Below, one piece after another: positions 50,620 to 58,250 of a stretch of DNA of 64,000 bases. Positions within the stretch are counted from its first letter, which is position 1, and the number at the start of each line of letters is the position of its first letter. Location of the stretch: assembly GCA_038150465.1 (NCBI GenBank), contig JAYOTP010000008.1, positions 1-64,000 on the forward strand, given 5' to 3'. This DNA comes from RFXV01 sp038150465. Lineage in GTDB: Bacteria > Bacteroidota > Bacteroidia > Flavobacteriales > Schleiferiaceae. The translations under genes and the position numbers were made by a program. A model generated the notes under the pieces. It was not told the origin of the DNA. It ran no database searches and saw only the letters and a program-made list of their open reading frames with translations.

Positions 50620-51678
50620 TCAGCGGCTACCGTACATCTGATCGTAGTACTGCTGGTATTCTCCAGAGGTCACGTTGTTCAGCCACTCTGAATTGTCGAG
50701 GTACCATTCGACCGTCTCGGCCAGGCCTTCCTCAAAGGTCACAGAAGGTTCCCAGCCCAGCTCACTTTTGATCTTGGAGGCATCGATGGCATAGCGACGA
50801 TCGTGTCCCGGACGGTCCTTGACATAGGTGATCAGCTTTTCTGAATGCCCGGTTTCGCGACCCAGTTTCTCATCCATGATGCCGCAGAGCAAACGGATCA
50901 GGTCGATGTTCTTCCATTCATTGAACCCTCCGATGTTGTAAGTCTCGCCGTTGAGCCCTTCGTGATACACTTTGTCGATGGCCCTTGCATGGTCGATGAC
51001 GTAGAGCCAATCCCTTGTGTACAGACCGTCTCCGTAAACAGGAAGTGCCTTTTCCTCTTTGATGTTGTGAATGAACAGCGGGATGAGTTTTTCCGGGAAT
51101 TGCTGCGGGCCATAGTTGTTGGAGCAATTCGTGACCACGTGTGGCAGACCGTAGGTTTCCCCATAGGCCCGGACAAAATGATCTGAGGAAGCCTTGGAGG
51201 CAGAGTAGGGGCTGTTCGGATCGTAGGCGGTGGTTTCCATGAAAAGGCCTTCTGAGCCCAATGTGCCGTATACCTCGTCTGTGGAAATGTGGTAGAAGCG
51301 CTTGCCTTCCATTTGTCCCGCCCATTGATCGCGGCAGGCATTCAACAGGTTGACCGTGCCGATCACATTGGTGCGCACGAAGGAAAGGGGATCTTCGATG
51401 GAACGATCCACATGGCTTTCAGCCGCCAAATGGATGACCCCGTCGAAGGCGAACTGCTCAAAGAGCTCGTTCACCTGCACGGCATCAGCGATGTCGGCGC
51501 GGACAAACTGATAATTGGGTGCGTCGGCAATGTCGGTCAGGTTGCCCAGATTGCCCGCATAGGTCAATAGGTCCAGATTGATGATCTCGTATTCCGGATA
51601 GCGATTCACCATGAGCCGTACTACATGGGAACCAATGAATCCTGCCCCTCCGGTAATGAGTATGCGTTTTTTCATCAT
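50620..51678 (-). CDS. rfbB: dTDP-glucose 4,6-dehydratase
   Basis: 352 residues. GGAGFIGSH cofactor loop, NLDLLTYAGNLGNL, AAESHVDRSIEDP, ISTDEVYGTLG (catalytic Thr-Asp-Glu) and YSASKASSDHFVRAYG (YxxxK), then NCSNNYGPQQFPEKLIPLF, all RmlB hallmarks. It converts dTDP-glucose to the 4-keto-6-deoxy sugar used for rhamnose and amino deoxy sugars. rmlA, rmlC and rmlD are not in the window. Two adjacent in-frame ATGs (51678, 51675) overlap the galE stop. Last gene of the nucleotide-sugar operon. Confidence 0.96.
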   Translation of the reverse strand: MMKKRILITGGAGFIGSHVVRLMVNRYPEYEIINLDLLTYAGNLGNLTDIADAPNYQFVRADIADAVQVNELFEQFAFDGVIHLAAESHVDRSIEDPLSFVRTNVIGTVNLLNACRDQWAGQMEGKRFYHISTDEVYGTLGSEGLFMETTAYDPNSPYSASKASSDHFVRAYGETYGLPHVVTNCSNNYGPQQFPEKLIPLFIHNIKEEKALPVYGDGLYTRDWLYVIDHARAIDKVYHEGLNGETYNIGGFNEWKNIDLIRLLCGIMDEKLGRETGHSEKLITYVKDRPGHDRRYAIDASKIKSELGWEPSVTFEEGLAETVEWYLDNSEWLNNVTSGEYQQYYDQMYGSR

Positions 51679-52709
51679 TCGATGTTTCTGATCTTCTTTT
51701 CCCATCGCCAGGCATCCCGCATGGCATCGTCCAGATCGTATTGAGCCGACCAGCCCAGTACTTCGTTGGCTTTTGTCGTGTCTGCATAGGCAGCGGTCAC
51801 ATCCCCGCGTCGGCGCTCCACAATGCGGTAATTGAGCGCCTGTCCACTCACTTTCTCAAATGACCGGATCACTTCAAGAACCGAAGAGCCTTTGCCCGTT
51901 CCGAGGTTGAAGAACTCCATGGCGGCCTCATTCTTTTCCTCAAAAAGTCTTTCAAGTGCACACACATGTGCTTCGGCCACATCCATCACATGGATGTAGT
52001 CCCGGATGTTGGTGCCGTCCGGTGTGTCATAATCATCTCCAAAGACCTGCAGCTGCTGGCGTATACCAGCAGCGGTCTGTGTGACAAAGGGTACGAGGTT
52101 CAATGGTGGGCCCAAGGGCAATTCGCCAATGGCTGCCGTGGGATGCGCGCCGATCGGGTTGAAGTAGCGCAGGGAAATGCAATTCAACTCAGGCTGGACC
52201 TCGATGGTGTCCCGAATGATCTCCTCTCCGATCTGTTTGGTGTTTCCATATGGCGACAATGCCTCCTGTATCGGCGCATTTTCGTCGATAGGTAAATGTT
52301 CGGCCTCCCCATAGACCGTGCAGGAGGAGCTGAAGATGAATTTGGGTATCTGCCGCTTTGCACATTGCTGCAAGAGCAGGCTCAGGGATTGGATGTTGTT
52401 GGTGTAGTATTTCAGCGGATCCTTATAGCTCTCTCCTACCGCCTTGAAAGCGGCAAAATTGATCACCCCATCAAACTTTGGATGCTTTGAAAAAAAAGCC
52501 TCGATCTCATCGGATCTGCTCAGGTCTGCTTTTTCGAAGGCTGGACGAACACCCGTAATGGCCTCGATTCCATCGAGGGGTTCTTCTGTGGTATTGCTCA
52601 GGTTGTCCACGATCACCAGATCGTAACCGCGCTCAATGAGAACCACTGCCGTGTGGGAACCAATAAAGCCCAAGCCCCCGGTGAGCAGCACTTTTTTACC
52701 CTCGCTCAT
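51675..52709 (-). CDS. galE: UDP-glucose 4-epimerase
   Basis: 344 residues. VLLTGGLGFIGSHTAVVLIERG, DNLSNT, NFAAFKAVGESYKDPLKYYTNN, SSSCTVYGEAEHLPI and YGNTKQIGEEI (YxxxK), then DGTNIRDYIHVMDVAEAH, typical of GalE. It interconverts UDP-glucose and UDP-galactose. Overlaps the UXS gene by 4 bases and rfbB by a few bases. Confidence 0.97.
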   Translation of the reverse strand: MSEGKKVLLTGGLGFIGSHTAVVLIERGYDLVIVDNLSNTTEEPLDGIEAITGVRPAFEKADLSRSDEIEAFFSKHPKFDGVINFAAFKAVGESYKDPLKYYTNNIQSLSLLLQQCAKRQIPKFIFSSSCTVYGEAEHLPIDENAPIQEALSPYGNTKQIGEEIIRDTIEVQPELNCISLRYFNPIGAHPTAAIGELPLGPPLNLVPFVTQTAAGIRQQLQVFGDDYDTPDGTNIRDYIHVMDVAEAHVCALERLFEEKNEAAMEFFNLGTGKGSSVLEVIRSFEKVSGQALNYRIVERRRGDVTAAYADTTKANEVLGWSAQYDLDDAMRDAWRWEKKIRNIE

Positions 52710-53704
52710 TCCTGCTTTCTGCGTTGATTATAATCCTGGAAATTCTTGTGCTCCACCCGGTAGAGCACGTCTTCAGGCAGGCTCTTGAAATAATCGTAAG
52801 TGATCTTCAGCCCTTCGGAACGATGCACTTTGGGTGTCCAGCCCAAAATCTCTTTGGCCTTACTGATGTTGGGCTGCCTTTGGGTCGGATCGTCCTTGGG
52901 CAAGGGCTTGTAGATCACTTTTTGATCCGTACCCGTCAGCTGGATGATCTCATCGGCGAACTGACGGATGGTGATCTCGTCCGGATTGCCCACGTTCACA
53001 GGATCCGGACAATCACTCATCAACAGGCGATAGATGCCTTCCACCAGATCGTCCACATAACAGAAGGAGCGGGTCTGAGAGCCGTCCCCGAACACCGTGA
53101 GGTCTTCTCCACGAAGGGCCTGACCAATAAAGGCAGGAAGCACACGCCCATCGTTCAGGCGCATGCGCGGACCGTAGGTGTTGAATATGCGCACGATGCG
53201 TGTCTCCAGCCCATGAAAGGTGTGGTAGGCCATGGTGATCGCCTCCTGGTAGCGCTTGGCCTCATCGTAGACGCCTCGCGGACCCACTGGATTCACATTC
53301 CCCCAGTATTCCTCCGTTTGCGGATGCACCATGGGGTCGCCATAGACTTCCGAAGTACTCGCCACAATGATGCGCGCACCTTTGGCAAGTGCCAGGCCCA
53401 GGAGATTGTGGGTGCCCATGGCACCGACTTTCAGGGTCTGGATCGGGATCTTCAGGTAATCGATCGGGCTTGCCGGGGAGGCGAAATGGAGGATGTAATC
53501 GAGTTCCCCGGGCACATGGACGTACTTGGTCACATCGTGGTGATAGAACTCAAAGTGTTCATGTCCCATGAGGTGCTCGATGTTGCTCATATCCCCGGTG
53601 ATGAGATTGTCCATTCCCATGACCTTATGGCCTTCGGCAATGAAGCGGTCACAGAGATGACTCCCGAGGAATCCAGCTGCTCCGGTAATGAGGGTGCGTT
53701 TCAT
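52706..53704 (-). CDS. UDP-glucuronate decarboxylase (UDP-xylose synthase)
   Basis: 332 residues. TGAAGFLGSHLCDRF, DNLITGDMSNIEHL, HFASPASPIDYLKIPI, ASTSEVYGDPMVHPQ, YDEAKRYQEAITMAYH (YxxxK) and RSFCYVDDLVEGIYRLM match the UXS family closely. It decarboxylates UDP-glucuronate, the product of the Ugd encoded directly upstream, to UDP-xylose. Two bases separate it from ugd and it overlaps galE by 4 bases. Confidence 0.95.
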   Translation of the reverse strand: MKRTLITGAAGFLGSHLCDRFIAEGHKVMGMDNLITGDMSNIEHLMGHEHFEFYHHDVTKYVHVPGELDYILHFASPASPIDYLKIPIQTLKVGAMGTHNLLGLALAKGARIIVASTSEVYGDPMVHPQTEEYWGNVNPVGPRGVYDEAKRYQEAITMAYHTFHGLETRIVRIFNTYGPRMRLNDGRVLPAFIGQALRGEDLTVFGDGSQTRSFCYVDDLVEGIYRLLMSDCPDPVNVGNPDEITIRQFADEIIQLTGTDQKVIYKPLPKDDPTQRQPNISKAKEILGWTPKVHRSEGLKITYDYFKSLPEDVLYRVEHKNFQDYNQRRKQE

Positions 53705-53706
53705 GG

Positions 53707-55020
53707 TTAGACGCCTATTCCGTGGTAAGTGAATGACAGGGCTTCGATATCTGTCCGATCATAAATGTTTCGTCCATCGAAAACCACTTTTTCACTCATG
53801 AGTTTTTTGACCACGTCCCAATTCGGTACGCGGAATTCGGACCACTCGGTCACCAGCAGCAGTCCATGGCTGTCGACCAGGGCATCGTATTCGTCCTTGG
53901 CGTAGTGGATACTGTCTCCAAGGCTGTGCTTGGCTTCCTCCATCGCAACAGGGTCGTAGGCGCGGACCTTGGCACCTGCATTCAGCAGTTTTTCGATCAG
54001 GACCAGCGCAGGAGCTTCGCGCATATCATCCGTATTGGGCTTGAAAGAGAGCCCCCACATGCTGAAGGTCTTGCCCTCGAGATCTCCGTCAAAATGCGCA
54101 TGGATCTTATCGAAGAGTACTTCTTTTTGCAATTCATTGACTTCTTCCACGGATTCGAGAATGCGCATTTGGTAGCCTTGCTCCCTTCCTGTTCGTATCA
54201 GTGCCTTCACATCTTTTGGAAAGCAGGAGCCTCCATAGCCGATACCCGGATAAATGAATTTGTTGCCGATCCGCGGATCCGAGCCAATTCCCTTTCGGAC
54301 CATATTGACATCTGCCCCCATCAGCTCACAGAGGTTGGCGATGTCGTTCATGAAACTGATCTTGGTAGCGAGCATGGAGTTGGCCGCATACTTCGTCATT
54401 TCGGCAGAAGGAATGTCCATGAACAGCACTGGATGACCGTTCAGGGTGAAGGGATTATAGAGTTTGCTCATCAGTTCTTGTGCACGCTCACTGTCCACAC
54501 CCACTACAATGCGGTCGGGTTTCATGAAATCCTGAATGGCGGCTCCCTCTTTTAGGAATTCAGGATTGGAGGCCACATCGAAGGGAATATCCACCCCTCT
54601 TTTCTGTTGTGCTTCTTTGAGCGCACTCCGTACTTTTTCCGCGGTACCGACAGGTACGGTGCTCTTGGTGATGACCAGTCCGTAATCGCTCATGTGCTCA
54701 CCGATCTCGGTCGCTACAGCCAAAACGTATTTCAGATCGGCAGAGCCGTCCTCGCCAGGAGGGGTGCCGACAGCGATGAACGCTACTTCGCTTCCCTTCA
54801 TGGCCGAGGGCAGGTCCGTGGAGAAAGTCAATCGCTCTTTCTTGAAGTTCCGCTCGACGATCACATCCAATCCCGGCTCATAAATGGGCAGGATGCCTTT
54901 TTTCAGATTTTCGATCTTTTTCACATCCACATCTACGCAGCAGACATTCAGACCTACATCTGCCAGACATGCACCGGTTACAAGGCCAACATAGCCTGTT
55001 CCTACAATGACGACTTTCAT
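53707..55020 (-). CDS. ugd: UDP-glucose 6-dehydrogenase
   Basis: 437 residues. NAD motif VIVGTGYVGLVTGACLADVG, catalytic Cys in GYGGSCFPKDVKALIRT, and SFKPNTDDMREAPALVLIE. Oxidises UDP-glucose twice to UDP-glucuronate, supplying the decarboxylase that follows. It shares one base with the stop of the DegT-family gene upstream. Confidence 0.97.
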   Translation of the reverse strand: MKVVIVGTGYVGLVTGACLADVGLNVCCVDVDVKKIENLKKGILPIYEPGLDVIVERNFKKERLTFSTDLPSAMKGSEVAFIAVGTPPGEDGSADLKYVLAVATEIGEHMSDYGLVITKSTVPVGTAEKVRSALKEAQQKRGVDIPFDVASNPEFLKEGAAIQDFMKPDRIVVGVDSERAQELMSKLYNPFTLNGHPVLFMDIPSAEMTKYAANSMLATKISFMNDIANLCELMGADVNMVRKGIGSDPRIGNKFIYPGIGYGGSCFPKDVKALIRTGREQGYQMRILESVEEVNELQKEVLFDKIHAHFDGDLEGKTFSMWGLSFKPNTDDMREAPALVLIEKLLNAGAKVRAYDPVAMEEAKHSLGDSIHYAKDEYDALVDSHGLLLVTEWSEFRVPNWDVVKKLMSEKVVFDGRNIYDRTDIEALSFTYHGIGV

Positions 55021-56168
55021 TATTTCTCTCTTTGTTTCGTTAGGTTATCAATGATCTCAAGTGTGGTAGAGCTGATAAAGTTCAATTGCTCCTGGTCCAT
55101 CTCCGTGTGTATCGGCAGGGAGAAGACCTTTTCACAGAGACGCTCTGTGACATTCAACTGCCCATCCAGCCGGTCATCCCGATAAGCCTTCTGCTGATGC
55201 AGGGGCACTGGATAATAGATCATACAGGGCAAACCTGCGTTTCGCAGTTCCTCCACCAATCGGTCGCGGGAGATCCCTTCGGCGATCAGGGTATATTGAT
55301 GGAATACATGATCGGACCACTCAACGCGTTTAGGTGTGCTTAGATAAGGCGAGGAGGCGAAGGCCTGATCGTAGTGTTCGGCCACTTTCTTTCGGGCTGC
55401 AGAATAGGCATCGAGTCTTCTCAGTTTTATGCGAAGTACAGCTGCCTGAATGCTGTCCAGCCGGCTGTTGACCCCGATCTCATCGTGGTAGTAGCGCTTT
55501 CCCTGTCCATGATTCACGATCATTCGGATGCGCTGGGCCAGGGCTTCGTTTCTGGTGAAAAGGGCGCCTCCATCTCCATAGCATCCCAAATTCTTGGAAG
55601 GAAAGAATGAAGTGCAACCAATGTCTCCAATGGTACCTGCTTTCAATATTTTTCCATCCCCGAAGCGGAAGTCCGATCCGATGGCTTGGGCCGTATCCTC
55701 GATCACAAAAAGATCGTGTTCCCTTGCAATTTCGAGCAGTTCCTCCATGGGCGCATTCTGTCCGAACAAATGCACGGGAACGATCGCTCGGGTCTTCTCC
55801 GTAATGGCTGCTTTCACCTGTTTGGGATCGATCAGAAAGGTTTCAGGATCGACGTCCACCAGAACGGGCTTCAACCGCAGAAGGGCGATCACCTCTGCAG
55901 TCGCCACATAGGTGAAGCTCGCCGTGATCACCTCATCTCCCGGCTGCAGATCCAGGGCCATCATGGCCACTTGCAGCGCATCCGTCCCATTTGCGCAGGG
56001 AATCACATGGGGTACATCGAGATAGCTTTCCAGCTCGCTCTGAAAAGCCTTGACTTCCGGGCCATTGATGAATTGGGCCGTTCGGATGACTTCACCCACA
56101 GCACGGTCCACTTCTTCTTTGATGTGCTCGTACTGAGACTTGAGATCGACCATGTGCAGGTCGCGCAT
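55020..56168 (-). CDS. DegT/DnrJ/EryC1/StrS family sugar aminotransferase
   Basis: 382 residues. Start at 56168 (MRDLHMVDLKSQYEHIKEEV); a longer frame runs back through the promoter. Hallmarks: NGTDALQVAMMALDLQPGDEV, VHLFGQNAPM, EDTAQAIGSDFRF, and the PLP Lys in FFPSKNLGCYGDGGA. The sequence resembles WbpE/PorR-type enzymes that transaminate the 3-keto position of UDP-sugar acids. In Porphyromonas gingivalis PorR is needed for anionic LPS and type IX cargo attachment; an equivalent role here is inference. First gene of the operon. Confidence 0.92.
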   Translation of the reverse strand: MRDLHMVDLKSQYEHIKEEVDRAVGEVIRTAQFINGPEVKAFQSELESYLDVPHVIPCANGTDALQVAMMALDLQPGDEVITASFTYVATAEVIALLRLKPVLVDVDPETFLIDPKQVKAAITEKTRAIVPVHLFGQNAPMEELLEIAREHDLFVIEDTAQAIGSDFRFGDGKILKAGTIGDIGCTSFFPSKNLGCYGDGGALFTRNEALAQRIRMIVNHGQGKRYYHDEIGVNSRLDSIQAAVLRIKLRRLDAYSAARKKVAEHYDQAFASSPYLSTPKRVEWSDHVFHQYTLIAEGISRDRLVEELRNAGLPCMIYYPVPLHQQKAYRDDRLDGQLNVTERLCEKVFSLPIHTEMDQEQLNFISSTTLEIIDNLTKQREK

Positions 56169-56226
56169 AATTCCTTGTATTTGAGTGCGAAGATAAAGCG
56201 TACTGCAAGGCGGAACGACTTTCAGA

Positions 56227-56234
56227 TATCTTTG
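56227..56234 (+). promoter_or_regulatory. -7 box TATCTTTG upstream of the 257-residue outer-membrane-like gene
   Basis: Exact TAnnTTTG only four bases before the first ATG (56239). Either the mRNA is leaderless or translation starts at ATG 56260, which still leaves a good signal peptide. A one-mismatch box (TATCTTCG) on the minus strand at 56188-56195 could serve the divergent degT operon. Confidence 0.45.
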
Positions 56235-56238
56235 CTGG

Positions 56239-57012
56239 ATGCGACTTTTCCATAGGCGGATGTGTATGGTCTTGTGCCTCACAGGAGGCCTGTATGGCCA
56301 CACGGCCTTTTCTCAAATAAACGTTCGGGATTCAGCCAGTCAAGCCTTCATTGTAGGCGTGGGAGGCGCGATCCAATGGCCGCAGGGTGAGTTGAGTCAG
56401 GTCTATGGATCGAACGCCGAAGTCTCCATGGATATCTGGTTCAAAAGCAAGGGACAATGGCTTGTGGGCATCGGTGGGGGATATCTCTTTGGCGACCGCA
56501 TACGGATCGCTGATCAGATCCTGTCAGACATCAGCACAAGCAGGGGACAGTTGCTCAGCCTCAATGGAAATTATGGGGATTACAAACTCTTTCAACGAGG
56601 ATTCACGCTTTCAGGTCAGCTCGGCAAAGTCTTTACCGGACTCGGACACAATGCAAACAGCGGATGGATGATCACCTTGGGCGCGGGCTATATGGAACAC
56701 AAGATCCGTTTTGAGAATGCAGGTCAGGACCTGCCTCAGATCCTGAATGAATATCAAAAAGGTTATGACCGGCTGCGGGGCGGTTTGATGTTTCGTCAAT
56801 TCATTGGCTATATGCATTCGGGGAACGACCGGAGAGTGAATTTCATACTGGGTTTGGATCTTTTACAGGCCTTCACAGAGAATTACCGAGGCCATCAATA
56901 CGATACTGGACTTTCTGAAGAGGGCAGTCGACTCGATCTTTTGTACGGTTTCCGATTCATTTGGTTCTTGCCGATCTACAGCAAGGGATCAGAGACCTAT
57001 TACTATCAATGA
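56239..57012 (+). CDS. Hypothetical outer-membrane beta-barrel-like protein upstream of waaA
   Basis: 257 residues. Signal peptide with basic start (MRLFHRRMCMVLCLTGG, cleavage near AFSQ); ATG 56260 is an alternative start. The mature chain alternates Gly-rich amphipathic strands (FIVGVGGAIQWPQGE, WLVGIGGGYLFGD, MITLGAGYMEHKIRF, LDLLYGFRFIWFL), fitting a small outer-membrane barrel. No family recognised with certainty. Its stop overlaps the waaA start (ATGA), implying co-expression with LPS core synthesis. Confidence 0.75.
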   Translation: MRLFHRRMCMVLCLTGGLYGHTAFSQINVRDSASQAFIVGVGGAIQWPQGELSQVYGSNAEVSMDIWFKSKGQWLVGIGGGYLFGDRIRIADQILSDISTSRGQLLSLNGNYGDYKLFQRGFTLSGQLGKVFTGLGHNANSGWMITLGAGYMEHKIRFENAGQDLPQILNEYQKGYDRLRGGLMFRQFIGYMHSGNDRRVNFILGLDLLQAFTENYRGHQYDTGLSEEGSRLDLLYGFRFIWFLPIYSKGSETYYYQ

Positions 57013-58250
57013 TGGGCCTCTACACATTGGGGATCCGAATGTATGGATGGGCCATTGGGCTGGCGTCCATCCGATCGCCGAAGGCACGCGCCTGGCTGCG
57101 TGGAAGGAAGAGGGAAGAGGCCAGATGGAAAGAATGGCGGTCCGCCCATCCGGGCTCCTTGTTGATTCTTCATGCGGCTTCACTGGGCGAATACGAGCAG
57201 TGCAAAAGCCTTATGGCCTATTGGCGAACCGAGCATCCTGAGTGGAAGATCCTCATCAGTTTCTTTTCTCCATCCGGAATGCAGCAGTATCGGTCCGGTG
57301 AGGCGGATGGCTCTGTCTACCTGCCGTTGGACACCCCTGGTAAGACAGCTGCCTTTGTCGATATCATGCAGCCCGACCTCTTTGTCTTCGTACGCTACGA
57401 TTTTTGGCTCCAGCTGATCCGTCAACTCAATAAGCGGGCTGTAGCGGTTGCTGTCGTGTCGGGATTCTTCAGAGAGGAAATGTGGTGGTTCCGGCCTTGG
57501 GCCTCTTCGGCTTTAAAGGTGTTAAGCTCGATCGATCTGTTTCTGACCCACGATGAGCGATCCTGTGAAGTTTTGCGGCGGCACCATGTGGCGCCATGCA
57601 TCTGTACCGGAGATGGTCGGGTGGATCGGGTGGCACATCTGGCTGAAGCTCCAGTGCAGCTTCCTTGGCTGGAGCAGTTCAAGGCCGGTCGCAAACTCGT
57701 GGTCGTGGGTTCTCCCTGGATCCCAGACGAGGATCTGCTGCTTCCGATCATCGGTGATCTTCCCGACACATGCTTTCTCATCGCTCCGCATGAGGTGGGC
57801 GCTACCCATGTCGATCGATTGATGAAACGGTTGGAAGCGCACGATCCCTGGCGCTTCAGCCAACTCGAAAAAGCTGTGGACCTATGCACCAGAAAGGTGT
57901 TTGTGCTCGATACCATCGGCGTGTTGGCCAGTTGTTACGCATTGGCCGACCTGGCCTTTGTCGGTGGTGGATTCACAACGGGCATTCACTCCATACAGGA
58001 GCCGGCTGCCCACGGCTGTCCGGTCTTTTTTGGACCCAGGCATCAGCGTTTTCCAGAAGCCAGAATGCTCATCGAACGAGGCGGAGCCTGGGAGTTGCGG
58101 AGCACATCGGATCTGAGAAGACAAATGAATGAGCTTCTGAGCGATAAGGCCTTAAGAGGAAAAGCCTCTGCAGCTTGTAAAGCCTTTATCAATGCACACA
58201 AAGGCGCGGGCGAACGAAGTGGTCAGGAACTCAGTAAACTCATTCGCTGA
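57009..58250 (+). CDS. waaA: 3-deoxy-D-manno-octulosonic acid (Kdo) transferase
   Basis: 413 residues. N-terminal membrane anchor (MMGLYTLGIRMYGWAIGLAS), then the Kdo transferase pattern: LILHAASLGEYEQCKSLM, ISFFSPSGMQQY, YLPLDTPGKTAAFVDIMQPDL, VAVVSGFFREE and the C-terminal GGGFTTGIHSIQEPAAHGCPVFFGPRHQRFPEA. Transfers Kdo to lipid A at the inner membrane. It overlaps the preceding gene by 4 bases and its last 11 bases overlap the convergent S9 peptidase gene. Confidence 0.95.
   Translation: MMGLYTLGIRMYGWAIGLASIRSPKARAWLRGRKREEARWKEWRSAHPGSLLILHAASLGEYEQCKSLMAYWRTEHPEWKILISFFSPSGMQQYRSGEADGSVYLPLDTPGKTAAFVDIMQPDLFVFVRYDFWLQLIRQLNKRAVAVAVVSGFFREEMWWFRPWASSALKVLSSIDLFLTHDERSCEVLRRHHVAPCICTGDGRVDRVAHLAEAPVQLPWLEQFKAGRKLVVVGSPWIPDEDLLLPIIGDLPDTCFLIAPHEVGATHVDRLMKRLEAHDPWRFSQLEKAVDLCTRKVFVLDTIGVLASCYALADLAFVGGGFTTGIHSIQEPAAHGCPVFFGPRHQRFPEARMLIERGGAWELRSTSDLRRQMNELLSDKALRGKASAACKAFINAHKGAGERSGQELSKLIR

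Noticed and set aside
52724..53710. 328-codon open frame antisense to the whole UDP-glucuronate decarboxylase gene
   Set aside because: It mirrors a strongly conserved enzyme, shows no recognisable motifs and has His/Val/Gly-rich composition typical of antisense frames in this codon usage.
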